Below are positions 43,851 to 55,191 of a stretch of DNA of 64,000 bases, piece after piece. Origin of the DNA: Aspidapion aeneum. Its lineage: Eukaryota > Arthropoda > Insecta > Coleoptera > Brentidae. A model generated the notes under the pieces. It was not told the DNA's origin, did no database searches, and saw only the letters and a program-made list of their open reading frames with translations. The translations under genes and the position numbers were made by a program. Numbering within the stretch: position 1 is the stretch's first letter; each line of letters begins with the position of its first letter. The stretch is taken from positions 47,077,134 to 47,141,133 of the forward strand of contig OY755044.1 of NCBI GenBank assembly GCA_963576565.1. Direction: 5' to 3'.

Positions 43851-44366
43851 TTTACACTAAATTGCAAATTTTTGTTTTCACCTTTTACCTTCTGAAAATG
43901 AAATGTATAAACTGAATATTTATTAACGCCACTGGATCGTTAGGTTCGGTTCGGTATACTTATCCCTAATAAGAATAAGATGTACATCATTGGAAGAAAA
44001 ATGTTGTCCTTTTAAAAATGTTTTAATAAAGGGTTGTTCTGTTTTCTGAAAGCAGCAAAAATATTTTATATAAAAGTTTTTTATTAATTTTTTTTTAATG
44101 ATCTGTGTCATGACAAATGGGTATAAATCAGGAAGAGGAGGTTCGGTTCGGTATTCCACAATGCCCTTAAAAGCCTAATTCTTCATATTTGAATTGCAAC
44201 AGTGTCGACTAGGTCAAAGGCTGACATCTAAAATTTGCATTGGTTTTGGTATTCTGTTTGCCAGAAAATAAGAGGCTGACAAAAAATAATAAGAAATTTC
44301 AGCCTTCGAAGTGTTGCAATTTAAAGAAGAATCAGGCCTTGAATATTCATAAACCAACTTTTTTAC

Positions 44367-44556
44367 CTTAAGCTTAACAAAACAAAAACTTTGAGCAACT
44401 AAAACAACACTTTCTGTTGCCTGTTCAACTATACATGATAATGCTATGGCATAGCAACCCAGTTTGTACTGGGACATGTAAATTTCATCAGTAGCACTTA
44501 ACATATTCATCCAAATGTAGACCAAAATAAAGCCTAGCAATGCTGAGATCGGAACA
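44367..44556 (-). CDS. RFT1: RFT1-like exon (most N-terminal exon found)
   Basis: The acceptor is TTTATTTTAG and the donor AAG|GTAAAA. The first base ends a codon from an earlier exon. Then 63 residues follow: VPISALLGFILVYIWM, ALSCIVEQATESVVLVAQSF and CFVKLK. Human RFT1 has [26 protein letters not shown] and FVKLK at residues of about 93-155. An in-frame upstream ATG at 44675 is intronic, since the sequence there does not resemble RFT1 and the acceptor is strong. About 90 N-terminal residues are therefore missing from the window. Confidence 0.9.
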
Positions 44557-44711
44557 CTAAAATAAAAAATTGTATTAAAATATGAAAAAAAATATTTTGT
44601 GGCTAAGCGGATATACGGATTTTGTTTCTCTTGTATTTTTCTGTACACCCACGGGGCTACAAGATCTAATAGCATAAAGTAAGGAGGACCAGAAGCGTTT
44701 TCTCGCGCCCA

Positions 44712-44737
44712 ACTGTTTTAAAAAATTTTAAAACAGT
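44712..44737. repeat. 26-bp near-perfect palindrome
   Basis: ACTGTTTTAAAA faces TTTTAAAACAGT around a short AT centre. Just downstream GGGTCCGAGTCCC (44799-44811) resembles a tRNA T-arm, but no tRNA folds around it, so a tRNA-derived SINE remnant is the most that could be said. Confidence 0.6.
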
Positions 44738-45352
44738 CACGTACCGTTTGAAGTCATTGGTTTGATAAGTTTGTGCCTAACTTCGCTCACCCCGTCAGGG
44801 GTCCGAGTCCCGACCATACAAAATGTGAGTGTCCTTTGTCATCTACGCCAATGTATTATTATAGAAGAAGACACTATGCAGTCAGCAGCTTCATATATCA
44901 TTCTTAGTTTTTAACTTTTAGTTTTAAGATAGATTGAAGTAAAACCACACATGTTTTGATTTTTGAAAAATATAATTGTTTTTAAAAACGAAAGTTGTTT
45001 CGCTCCTGAGTTAAACGGCGCAGTCGTGCGGATGTTAGAGTTAGCTACGCATCGTGCGAAGTTAAGTTCGGACTAGCGATTAATCTAACATATCGAACCA
45101 AAAATTGGTGATTGATTTAGTGGAGGTGTTAAAAACAGAGTGGCTCTTTGAAAATCAAGAAACCCAATCAATCGTTGAACTGTTTTTGAACTGAAATAAA
45201 TCGATTACCGGGAATCGCATAAAAAAATCGAGTGATTTCGCAAGGGAGAAGATTTGCCGAAGACAGCATCGCCGAAGCAATCCAACCCTTATAATTAAGA
45301 AAACCCAGGACGAGCATGCTTTCAAAACTAGCTATGTAAGTACAATTCGTAA

Positions 45353-46396
45353 ATGTCAAATTTTTTAGAAGAAATCGAAAGTAAATTAAAGCAACTTAAA
45401 TTATTACCTTCACTTGACTCCCAAGAGATCGCAAGTAGTTCAAAAAATCAAAACCCTTTTGCTGTAAAAAGTTTAGCTCAAAGTTTAAAATCAATCGATT
45501 TTGAAAATAATCAATTGGTATCGAATTTTCAAAATCTGCCTTACGTGAGTCGAAGCTTTTTAGTCAGAGGAAGAGAAATGGCTCAGCTCAAACCAGAATA
45601 TTTTAACTGTGTTCCACAGTTTGATGGAAACCCTGCAAAATTAAATAGATATATTGAATCTTGTAAATTATTGATTAGCAGTTTTTACAAAAATGACGAC
45701 CCTACTTGTTTTCAAAATGTTTATCTGCTCAATTATTTGATAGGAAAATTAACGGGAACCGCGGAAACTATTATTAACACTCAAAATGTAAGAACTTGGC
45801 AAGATGTTGAGAACACCTTGAAAAGGCACTTTGCTGACCAAAGGGATGAGGCTTGTTTAAACCGTGATTTGGTAAAATTAAGGCAACAGTTTAACGAAAA
45901 ACCTCAACAATTTTATGATCGAGTAGTCGAACATTTAAGTTTAATAATAAATTACGTAAATTTGCATGAAACCCTTGAGGAAAGTAAAAATTTAAAACGT
46001 GAACTCTATACCAATTTGTCCTTACAAACATTTTTGGCAGGTTTAGAGGACCAGTTAGGTATTGCTGTAAGAAGTCAAAAACCCGAGAGTTTAAGCGCGG
46101 CTTTACAAGCAATCATTAAAGAAGAAAACATTCAATATTTAAGAAATCAAAATCGATTTTCGTCCCAAAAATTCAAACCTGAATTAAAACCCCCACACAG
46201 GCCTATGCAAAGACCTAATTTTCCTCAATTGAGAGCATCAAACTTTCAACCAAATTATTACCCTCAAAATTTTAATAGATTTCCAACACAAAATCAATTC
46301 TCTAATTATCAAAACCGACCACAGTTCCCAACGGGCCCAGTAAATGTGCAACCAAGACAAAATATGCCCTCACCGAGATATTTTACAGGTTCTTAA
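45353..46396 (+). CDS. Gypsy-1 gag (347 residues, stop before its natural end)
   Basis: The ATG opens a gag without zinc knuckles: a helical core (YFNCVPQFDGNPAKLNRYIE, WQDVENTLKRHFADQ, RQQFNEKPQQFYDRV) followed by an Asn/Gln/Phe/Pro-rich tail. This layout is typical of errantivirus-like gypsy elements. A TAA at 46394 interrupts the tail. The same frame then continues with tail-like composition to about 46640, where a frameshift occurs just before Gypsy-2. Confidence 0.82.
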   Translation: MSNFLEEIESKLKQLKLLPSLDSQEIASSSKNQNPFAVKSLAQSLKSIDFENNQLVSNFQNLPYVSRSFLVRGREMAQLKPEYFNCVPQFDGNPAKLNRYIESCKLLISSFYKNDDPTCFQNVYLLNYLIGKLTGTAETIINTQNVRTWQDVENTLKRHFADQRDEACLNRDLVKLRQQFNEKPQQFYDRVVEHLSLIINYVNLHETLEESKNLKRELYTNLSLQTFLAGLEDQLGIAVRSQKPESLSAALQAIIKEENIQYLRNQNRFSSQKFKPELKPPHRPMQRPNFPQLRASNFQPNYYPQNFNRFPTQNQFSNYQNRPQFPTGPVNVQPRQNMPSPRYFTGS

Positions 46397-46700
46397 GTTT
46401 TTGGCAAACCAAGAAATGTTTGGGCACCAAATCAAAACCAAAGATTATAGATTATAATATATCAAAACAATACATTTCCAAAACCAACGCCGATGTCACT
46501 TTGCACCACCAATCAGGCCAGGCCAAACCAATCAAATAATTTTAATTATTTAAGAGCCGGTCCTAGTACATCAAAAAACTGGGGAACAGATGAATTTTAC
46601 GAAAACGAGAGCCAACAGTATTTTGACGAATCGCAGCATGGTATGATCAAAATTTCGAGTATTACCAATATCCATCACGATACCAAGATGATTCCCAGAA
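46397..46700 (+). pseudogene. Gypsy-1 gag tail, broken, up to the Gypsy-2 insertion
   Basis: Residual frame with NQARPNQSNNFNYLRAGPST and DEFYENESQQYFDESQHG, still Asn/Gln/Tyr-rich. Stops at 46394 and 46448 precede it, and the frame shifts near 46640. It ends at the AGAA target site. Confidence 0.7.
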
Positions 46701-47601
46701 TGTAAGAAGTAAGTTCTTGCATAGTAAAGAAATAAGAGTCTATCTAATAATCGACGACGCAGACATACTTAAGATAAAGAACGGTCCCATTGATATACAA
46801 TATTTATGGGTTTGCTTTTCTAAATAAACGCCTGGAAAAGGTACATGCCTGCGACGAGCTTTTCAGTATAAGTTCGAGTGCTTGTGTAGTGTGTGTTTAA
46901 TAAAAATACTGGTGAGTAGAATCTCACAGGGCTTACCATAATTACCTATTAAAATCGTTTATTCTTTTACCTTGCATATTTTGGTGCATAAAGTCAGTGG
47001 AGTGCATTTATATCGATATAAATAAAACTGATCAGATTTTGTAAAATTAATACCCTAATTAACGTGCTGAAAGTGATCTCTCTGTTTCATTATGTAATTA
47101 CTACGCATACATAGATCTTTACGCCACGTTTAAATGCTAGTACGCATACGTAGAGCTATAAGTCGTGTTTAAATTCTAGTTCGCATACGTAGAGCTATAA
47201 GACGTGTTTAAATGCGACAGAACGCATACATAGTACTTTACGCCACGTTTAAATGCTTTTCTTATTCATGATGAAATTAGAGTATCACTAAGCACAGAAT
47301 TGTACTAGTGGGTGACAGCCACATAGTACGTTTCTCTTAAACAATTAATTAATCAATTATTATTTATCTCAGCTGTATGGCGTGAAGTATTTCTTCAATT
47401 AGAAACACGTTTATTATTAATTGCATAACATAAAATATAAAATGGCTTTCTTGATCCATTTAATAAAATCAAAGGTAAAATGAAGGCTCAGGTTATTTTT
47501 CTTTATTGCAGGTATGTCACGTTTTCAAGTACGCCCATGGTAATCCGTTTTAATTTTAATTATTATATTTATATATTAATTTTTATAAAAATAAGCTCAC
47601 A
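46701..47601 (+). repeat. Gypsy-2 5' LTR
   Basis: 901 bp. It lacks a block of about 20 bp (TGCCTAGCCCTTTGTCTCAA) present in the 3' LTR after TATGTCACG. Four tandem units of about 40 bp lie at 47101-47256. Confidence 0.92.
47101..47256 (+). repeat. Four ~40-bp tandem units in Gypsy-2 5' LTR
   Basis: Each unit carries CGCATAC[GA]TAG, then a short variable part, CGTGTTTAAAT or CCACGTTTAAAT. The outer two units share ACTTTACGCCACG-like sequence and the inner two share AGAGCTATAAG[TA]CGTG. The position in the LTR suggests enhancer-like repeats, which is an inference. Confidence 0.8.
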
Positions 47602-47954
47602 ATATTTTTTAGAAGTGGGATTACCAATTACCAAACAACCATAAATATTAAAAAATATTATTTACAAAAATAAAATGTATACGTTTACATATATGAGTGC
47701 AAGTGTGTACACCCAATGAGTTCATGTAGATATATACATTTTAAAAACAAAAATAATTTATATTCCTGTCAATCAAAATTAAAAAAAAAAACAATTAATT
47801 GATACTTATGGCCGGGTGACGTACATACTTTATTGGTATTTTTCTACCATTTGATTTTATTTTAAATGGTTTTGCGAATAAAAAAAATGAGTACTCGTTC
47901 CACTCGCCGTAAAAGACACCTTCATCATCTCGTCAGAGAGGTACTTCAGAGAGT
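47602..47954 (+). other. Gypsy-2 leader between LTR and gag
   Basis: The leader is AT-rich. An ATG at 47888 opens a short Arg/His-rich frame that would join gag after a frame change near 47945, so the original gag start may be there. Confidence 0.5.
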
Positions 47955-48797
47955 TTGAGTTTAACTTTGCCATCAACTAGCAGCAACAATGATGCTATTG
48001 AACGTTTAACCACCGTTATGGCTACGTTTCTAGAGAAAAGCCAGCATTCAAGTATTTCACCTGTAAAAGGAGATATGATACCTGACTTTAACCCTGACAA
48101 TAAGAATCAAACCATGTTACAGTGGTGTCACAAGGTCGATGAATTAAGTGAAATTTACAAATGAACAGAGGAGGCAACTATTCATTTTTCTACTAGCAAA
48201 TTAAAGGGGCTTGCTTAAAAGTGGTACGAAAGCTTACCAACCTTAAAGTTTACGTGGGAAGAATGGAAAGTCAAAATGCAATCAGCTTTTCAATTTAAGC
48301 AAGATTTTCACGTCGATCTACAGGAAATGATGGCTCGTAAGAAAAGATCAGATGAAAATTACATCAAATATTATTATGAAAAGATGGCTTTGCTAAATCG
48401 ATGCAGAATCTTTGAAACTGATGCTGTATCTTGTGTCATTGGTGGGATAACGGACACAGTCGTGAAGATTGGTGCTTCTGCCGGCAATCATCAAACACTA
48501 GACTCTCTATTAGTATACTTAAGCACTTTGAATCATACTCCGACTACTTCAAGAGGAGACAATTTTAAATACAAGAAATATCGGCCATACGTAAAGGAGA
48601 GATTTACAAAATCAACATCAAGTGGAGTATTTTGCTATACATGCAAGCAATATGGGCACTATACTAATACATGCAATAGCCAAAATAAAGAGCGTGAAGT
48701 TCAGAGAGAAAATATTAGCTGCACTTTTTGCAAAAAGAAGGGACATCGAGAAGAACGATGCTTTTTAAAACAAAAATCACTACCAAAGAAAATGTGA
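47955..48797 (+). pseudogene. Gypsy-2 gag with two CCHC zinc knuckles, three in-frame stops
   Basis: The frame has no ATG at its left edge, so the start given is only where homology becomes readable. MLQWCHKVDELSEIYK and WEEWKVKMQSAFQF fit retrotransposon gag. CYTCKQYGHYTNTC and CTFCKKKGHREERC are CCHC knuckles. TGA at 48162, TAA at 48216 and TGA at 48795 interrupt one continuous frame that then enters pol. Confidence 0.85.
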
Positions 48798-51700
48798 CTA
48801 CTAGTAGACAAGCCAAACCAAAAATTTTACAAAAATATTCTTGTTAATGGAATCAATACTTTGGCATATATAGATTTAGGAAGTTCATGTACTACAGTAA
48901 GACATTTAGATGTAGAGAAATTAAAGTTAGAAGTTGATTCAACTAATAAAACTGTTTTACAAGGCTTTGGAAATGCACAAACTTATACTTTAGGTACTGC
49001 TAGCTTCACTGTAAAGATAGATGAAGTTAAAGAGCAAATTTCTGCGCATATAGTACCAAATGTAGTTCAAGACGTAGCAGTTTTAGTTGGACGTAACTTT
49101 ACAGAACTACCTAATATTATAGTAGTTAAGGATAATCTTAATTTAAAATTTCATAATCATAATAAGAAATTAGATTTAAGTACAATTGAACCCGAAATAC
49201 CATCACCTAAAATTATTTTGAAAATACCAGAAAATACAACAATCTTGCAAGATCATTGGGCACAAGTAAAAGTTTACAATGATAATTACGAAGGCGATGC
49301 CTTTATAGAAGCAAGTATAAGAGGTCAACAAGGAAAAGAATATTGTCTTCCGCACACTGTCATATCATTACAAATGAGTAAGACTGCTGTACCACCAGTA
49401 ATAAACTTATCTGAAAATGTAATTACGTTTTCTAAGGATCAACTATTTGCAAGAGCAGTAAAATGTATAGAGGAGAATTTAACAGAACAAGTCTTAACAG
49501 TAAAAGAGACTAACAAAAATATCATACTGCCACCATTAACAAATGAAGACATTGATATTGGACCTATACCTGAAGAACAAAAAATAAAGCTTCTTAATTT
49601 ATTGAATACATATAGAAAATGTTTTTCAGTGACAACAGAAGAACTTGGTTCCTCTCAATCAACAACTATGAAAATAAACCTTCATGATGACAAACCATTC
49701 AGTTACAGACCTTACCGAATGTCTAAAACAGAACAAGACATGGTAAAAGATATTGTGGATGAACTTTTGGAAAATAACATTGTTCAAGAATCTGAATCTG
49801 AATATTCTTCACCTGTTTGACTAATCAGAAATAAAAATGGCGAACATAGGCTGTGTATTGATTACAGAAAATTAAATTCTTTAACAATTAAAGAAAATCA
49901 ACCATTACCGCGAATTGACGATCAAATAGATAAATTACAGCCAGGAAATTATTTTACCAGTCTTGATTTAAAATCAGGATATTATCAGGTGTCTTTAGAA
50001 AATAGTTCAAAACGTTACACAGCTTTTGTGACACCTGAAGGACATTATGAATTTAATAGGATCCCATTTGGCCTTACAAATGCACCAAGAGTTTTTCAGC
50101 GCCTTATGACTAAAATTCTAAGACCTATTCGTGCAAACTCTGCACTATTTTTAGACGATGTGCTTTTATATGCTGCAACCATAGATGACGCAATAAGTAA
50201 CCTTAAAGACACATTAGATATTTTCGTTAAAGAAGGTCTAACATTAAATCTTAAGAAGTGCTCCTTCCTTCAAATCTCAGTTAATTTCCTTGGATTTCAA
50301 ATTGAAAAAGGAACAGTAAGACCAGGAGCGGATAAAATACATGCTGTTCAAGAATTTCCGAAACCATCCAACATACATAATGTTAGACAATTTCTAGGAC
50401 TAACTGGATATTTTCGGCATTTTGTGGAAAAGCATGCCAATATTGCGAAACCACTCACAACACTTACCAAAAAGAATGTTGCTTGGCGTTGGACAGAAAA
50501 AGAACAAGAAGCATTTGCAAAATTACAATCAATACTTATCAACAGACCAATTTTAGTTTTGTTTGATCCGAAAGCATCTACTGAAGTTCATACAGATGCC
50601 AGTCAACTAGGGCTTGCAGGAATTCTTTTACAACGATATACTGATGACAGACTACATCCAGTTGCCTATTATAGCAGACAAACTTCAGACACAGAACAAA
50701 AGTATCATTCGTATGAGCTCGAGACTCTTGCTGTTGTGGAAAGCTTGAGAAAATTCAGAACATATTTAATAGGAATAAACTTTACTGTAGTAACTGATTG
50801 TAATTCATTAAAAGCAGCAAGTAAAAAAAACAACTAGTACCGAGAATAGCCCGATATTGGCTGGAATTACAAGAATATACTTTTGAAGTTCAATATCGAC
50901 CCGGAAATAGAATGAAACATGTTGATGCTTTAAGTCGAAACCCAAGTAACCCAAAACCAATTAACAAACAGGTAAAGGAACAAATTTTTAGAATTGACGT
51001 AGCCGACTGGGTGCTTTCTGCACAGCTGACAGATGAAAAAGTTAAAACTATTCATGAAGTCTTGTCAAAACCTCCACAGACAAATTATGAAAAACATATT
51101 TACAAAAATTACTGCCTACGAGATGGAAGAATATACCGTATTACAGTTAAGGGTATATTATGGCTGGTTCCAACTGGCATGAGACAACGCATGCTTAAAG
51201 CTGCACATGACGACTTCGGACATTTTGGTGTAGAGAAAACTTTAAAACGCTTATGTGAAAACTACTGGTTTCCAAAAATGAAGAAATATGTGGAAAAGTA
51301 CATATCATGCTGTATACCATGTCTTTACAACAAAATAAATACTGGCAGAAAAGAGGGATTTTTACATCCAATTCCCAAAGGCGTCGAACCACTTAACACT
51401 TTTCATGTAGACCATCTAGGTCCTTTTCCCAAATCAAAAAGAGGAAATTCTTATCTCATAGTAGGAATTGATGCCTTTACAAAATTTGCATTTTTACTAG
51501 CAGCGAAAGATACAAGAAAAAAATACGTCATAGAATATTTCAAAGACATCTTTGCAACGTATGGTGTACCAAAAATTGTAATATCCGACCAAGGCAGTTC
51601 ATTTACTTTAAATAAATTTAATTCATTTTGCGAACAAAATAATATCAGACACATTATTAATGCAGTAGCTACACCGAGGGCAAATGGACAAGTGGAACGT

Positions 51701-52317
51701 TTAAATAACACAGTACTTGCAGCGCTACTACCCTCTGTACCAGAGGAAGAACTCTGGGATGATCATGTCCGTACAGTTCAATTTTCCATCAATAATGTTG
51801 TTAACAAATCTACAGGAAAAACACCTAGTCAATTATTGTTAGGTTTACCCCTCGCAATAGTGGAGATGCTTTGCTAGTAGATGAAATAAAACAAATACCG
51901 ACCATAATTGAAAACTTAGTAGCTATAAGAGAAGAAGCGGCAACAAAAATACGAACAGCTCAAATAACTCAAAAACAGCACTTTGACAAAAAGAGAAAGA
52001 AACCGAAAGTTTACAAAGTTGGCGATTTGGTAGTAATTATCAAACAGATACCTTCTACCGGTGCTAGTCGCAAATTAGCCCCCATTTATAGTGGTCCAAT
52101 GGTAGTTAAAACGGTTCTCCCAAATGACAGATATATTGTTAAAGATATGACTGGTTCACACCGAACTTTACGATCATCAAGATACGAAAAAACAATTGCG
52201 GTAGATAGAATGCGTCCATGGACTATTCTTGGAGGAGTTTCAAATGATGATACCGATGACGAAAGTGGTGAAGATGGAGTTCCGATGTCTTCAGATGAAG
52301 AATCGGACGATGAATGA
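48798..52317 (+). pseudogene. Gypsy-2 pol (protease, RT, RNase H, integrase)
   Basis: The protease shows AYIDLGSSCTTVR, where DLG replaces the usual DTG/DSG. The RT has YFTSLDLKSGYYQVSLE and the catalytic FLDDVLLYA. RNase H has VHTDASQLGLAGILLQ. The integrase has HFGVEKTLKRLCENYWFPKM, a CxxC pair, VDHLGPF, SDQGSSFT and NGQVERLN. TGA at 49818 sits where Trp is expected. A frameshift in an A run near 50825 and another near 51855 break the rest. The end is Asp/Glu/Ser-rich. Confidence 0.88.
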
Positions 52318-52352
52318 ATATCTCGGGACGAGATAGTTGCAGGATGGCCGAC

Positions 52353-53274
52353 TGTAAGAAGTAAGTTTTTGCATAGTAAAGAAATAAGAGTCTATCTAAT
52401 AATCGACGACGCAGACATACTTAAGATAAAGAACGGTCCCATTGATATACAATATTTATGGGTTTGCTTTTCTAAATAAACGCCTGGAAAAGGTACATGC
52501 CTGCGACGAGCTTTTCAGTATAAGTTCGAGTGCTTCTGTAGTGTGTATTTAATAAAAATACTGGTGAGTAGAATCTCACAGGGCTTACCATAATTACCTA
52601 TTAAAATCGTTTATTCTTTTACCTGGCATATTTTGGTGCATAAAGTCAGTGGAGTGCATTTATATCGATATAAATAATACTGATCAGATTTTGTAAAATT
52701 AATACCCTAATTAACGTGCTGAAAGTGATCCCTCTGTTTCATTATGTAATTACTACGCATACATAGATCTTTACGCCACGTTTAAATGCTAGTACGCATA
52801 CGTAGAGCTATAAGTCGTGTTTAAATGCTAGTTCGCATACGTAGAGCTATAAGACGTGTTTAAATGCGACAGAACGCATACATAGTACTTTACGCCACGT
52901 TTAAATGCTTTTCTTATTCATGATGAAATTAGAGTATCACTAAGCACAGAATTGTACTAGTGGGTGACAGCCACATAGTACGTTTCTCTTAAACAATTAA
53001 TTAATCAATTATTATTTATCTCAGCTGTATGGCGTGAAGTATTTCTTCAATTAGAAACACGTTTATTATTAATTGCATAACATAAAATATAAAATGGCTT
53101 TCTTGATCCATTTAATAAAATCAAAGGTAAAATGGAGGCTCAGGTTATTTTTCTTTATTGCAGGTATGTCACGTGCCTAGCCCTTTGTCTCAAGTTTTCA
53201 AGTACGCCCATGGTAATCCGTTTTAATTTTAATTATTATATTTATATATTAATTTTTATAAAAATAAGCTCACA
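52353..53274 (+). repeat. Gypsy-2 3' LTR
   Basis: 922 bp, near-identical to the 5' LTR, with the same four tandem units at 52753-52908 and one extra block of about 20 bp. The shared tandem array shows it was present before integration. Confidence 0.92.
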
Positions 53275-53278
53275 AGAA

Positions 53279-53838
53279 TAGCCGCGTGCAGTGCAATGAT
53301 TCCGGGCTCAAGTATTTTTAATCTACCCACGCAAAGGTCGCTAAAGTTTTATCTTTTTAAATTTCATAACATATTCGACGGCTTAATTGGATTAGATAAC
53401 TTAAAACAATTACATGCCAGCTTAGATTTCAGCAAAGGATACCTTTTTACACCTCATTCGAAAATAAAATTATTATACCACACTATACAGAGTGATCTAA
53501 ATTTAATAACCTTGGAACCACGGATTCAAAAAGTAATAAAAGTTAAATCTTCAATTCAAAATGGTGAAATTATTATTCCTTACCAAAAATACCATAATTG
53601 CGAAATACCAGAGTGCCTAACAATTGCTAAAAATGGATATGCCATTACCACCGTTTTAAATAATACAACTGAACCAATAACCCTCGATTTTTCCCAACCG
53701 ATTAATGTTGAAAGTTTTGATCACGAATTTTCCCAGGAATTCAATTTTAACAATTTTGACGATTCGCCAAAAACAACTAGATCTTTTAAAATTACGAACC
53801 GATCATTTAAACGCAGAGGAAAAAGGTCAAATTTTTAA
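53279..53838 (+). pseudogene. Gypsy-1 protease remnant and protease-RT linker
   Basis: KFYLFKFHNIFDGLIGLDNL is the C-terminal half of a gypsy protease (the FDGLIG flap region). The DTG/DSG active-site segment that should precede it is not present on either side of the Gypsy-2 insertion, so it was lost by a deletion. The frame ends at 53838 and the RT is in another frame. Confidence 0.7.
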
Positions 53839-53928
53839 AATTTGTAGCGAATATTCTGATAATTTTTACCAGGAAAATCAACCTTTTAACTTTTACCAAT
53901 AAAATTAAACATCAAATTCGAACAACCG

Positions 53929-55191
53929 ATGAAATTCCTGTTTATACTAAAACATACCGATACCCTTTTATTCACAAAAAAAGAAGTCGAATCGCAAATA
54001 AAAAAAACGTTAGACATAATCCGCCCAAGTTATTCGGCTTGGAGCTCGCCTATTTGGGTAGTACCAAAAAAAATCGATGCATCGGGCAAACAGAAGTGGC
54101 GCTGTGTGATCCATTATCGAAAATTGAACGAAAAATCAATCGATGATCGATATATGTTACCCAATATAATCGATTTACTTGACAAATTGGGCAAGTGTCA
54201 ATATTTTACCACGCTAGATTTGGCTAGCGGGTTCCACCAAATCGAGATGGACGAAAAAGACATACCAAAAACCGCTTTTAGCATAGAATTTGGCTCGTAC
54301 GAGTTCACTCGCATGCCATTTGGCCTAAAAAACGCGCCTGCAACGTTTCAGCGCGTCATGGATAACATCTTAAGAGGCATACAAAACGAGCAATGCATCG
54401 CTTACATGGACGACATATTAGTATTGAGCACCAGCTTACAAGAACATTTAGAGCGCCTAAAAGCAGTATTCGATCGACTTAGAGAATCAAATTTTAAAAT
54501 CCAATTGGACAAATCAGAATTCCTACGTAAAGAACTCGCGTACTTAGGTCACCTTGTAACAGCCGATGATGTGAATCCCAATCCCGAAAAGATACGCGCG
54601 ATTCAAAACCATCCAATTATGAAAACAACGAAAGAAGTAAAAGGTTTTTTAGGACTCCTGGGCTACTATCGCCGTTTTATTAAAGACTTTGCCCACATAA
54701 CAAAACCATTAACAAAATGTCTGAAAAAAGGCGCAAAAATCGAGCATACGCCTGAGTTTATAGAATGTTTCGAAAAATGCAAGAACTTATTAACGAATGA
54801 ACCGATTCTACAATACCCAGATTTTTTAAAACTGTTTAATCTGACAACAGATGCAAGCAACGTTGCCATTGGAGCCGTTTTATCACAGGGACCAATAGGA
54901 AGCGACCTACCTGTTGCTTATGCGTCTAGAACCCTTAATGACAGCGTACAAAAACTCAGTACCATAAAAAAGGAATTTTTAGCAGCAGTTTATTTCACCA
55001 AATATTTTAGGCCCTACTTGTATGGAAACAAATTTAATATAATAAGTGATCACAAGCCGTTACAATGGGTCATGTCATTAAAGGATCCAAGTTCAAAATT
55101 ATTAAGGTGGATAACCAAATTAGAAGATTATAATTTCACATGGATTTATAAAAAAGGGAAACACCAACGCGGACGCCTAGTCGCGAATTGA
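53929..55191 (+). CDS. Gypsy-1 reverse transcriptase and RNase H (420 residues)
   Basis: A long undamaged stretch: WRCVIHYRKLNEKSIDDRYM, YFTTLDLASGFHQIEMD, MPFGLKNAPATFQRVMDNIL and the catalytic YMDDILVLS, then GFLGLLGYYRRFIKDFAHI. RNase H follows with LTTDASNVAIGAVLSQ and SDHKPLQWV. It ends at 55191 after a frameshift in the usual KKGK linker. The ATG given is the first in frame, not a true start; RT homology begins a few codons upstream in another frame. Confidence 0.88.
   Translation: MKFLFILKHTDTLLFTKKEVESQIKKTLDIIRPSYSAWSSPIWVVPKKIDASGKQKWRCVIHYRKLNEKSIDDRYMLPNIIDLLDKLGKCQYFTTLDLASGFHQIEMDEKDIPKTAFSIEFGSYEFTRMPFGLKNAPATFQRVMDNILRGIQNEQCIAYMDDILVLSTSLQEHLERLKAVFDRLRESNFKIQLDKSEFLRKELAYLGHLVTADDVNPNPEKIRAIQNHPIMKTTKEVKGFLGLLGYYRRFIKDFAHITKPLTKCLKKGAKIEHTPEFIECFEKCKNLLTNEPILQYPDFLKLFNLTTDASNVAIGAVLSQGPIGSDLPVAYASRTLNDSVQKLSTIKKEFLAAVYFTKYFRPYLYGNKFNIISDHKPLQWVMSLKDPSSKLLRWITKLEDYNFTWIYKKGKHQRGRLVAN

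Larger units (their letters stand above)
46701..53274 (+). mobile_element. Gypsy-2: full-length Ty3/gypsy element nested in Gypsy-1, duplication AGAA
   Basis: Two LTRs of 901 and 922 bp (TGTAAGAAGTAAG to AATAAGCTCACA) enclose gag with two CCHC knuckles, protease, RT, RNase H and integrase in Ty3/gypsy order. AGAA flanks it (46697-46700 and 53275-53278). The LTRs are nearly identical apart from a block of about 20 bp, so the insertion is recent. Four in-frame stops and at least three frameshifts make it inactive. Confidence 0.93.

Noticed and set aside
44557..44675. Open frame extending the RFT1 exon upstream to an ATG at 44675
   Set aside because: The extension does not resemble RFT1, and a strong acceptor (TTTATTTTAG at 44557) marks the exon start exactly where similarity begins.
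44745..44822. Possible tRNA gene around GGGTCCGAGTCCC
   Set aside because: The same problem: a B-box-like motif without a foldable cloverleaf. At most it is a SINE remnant.
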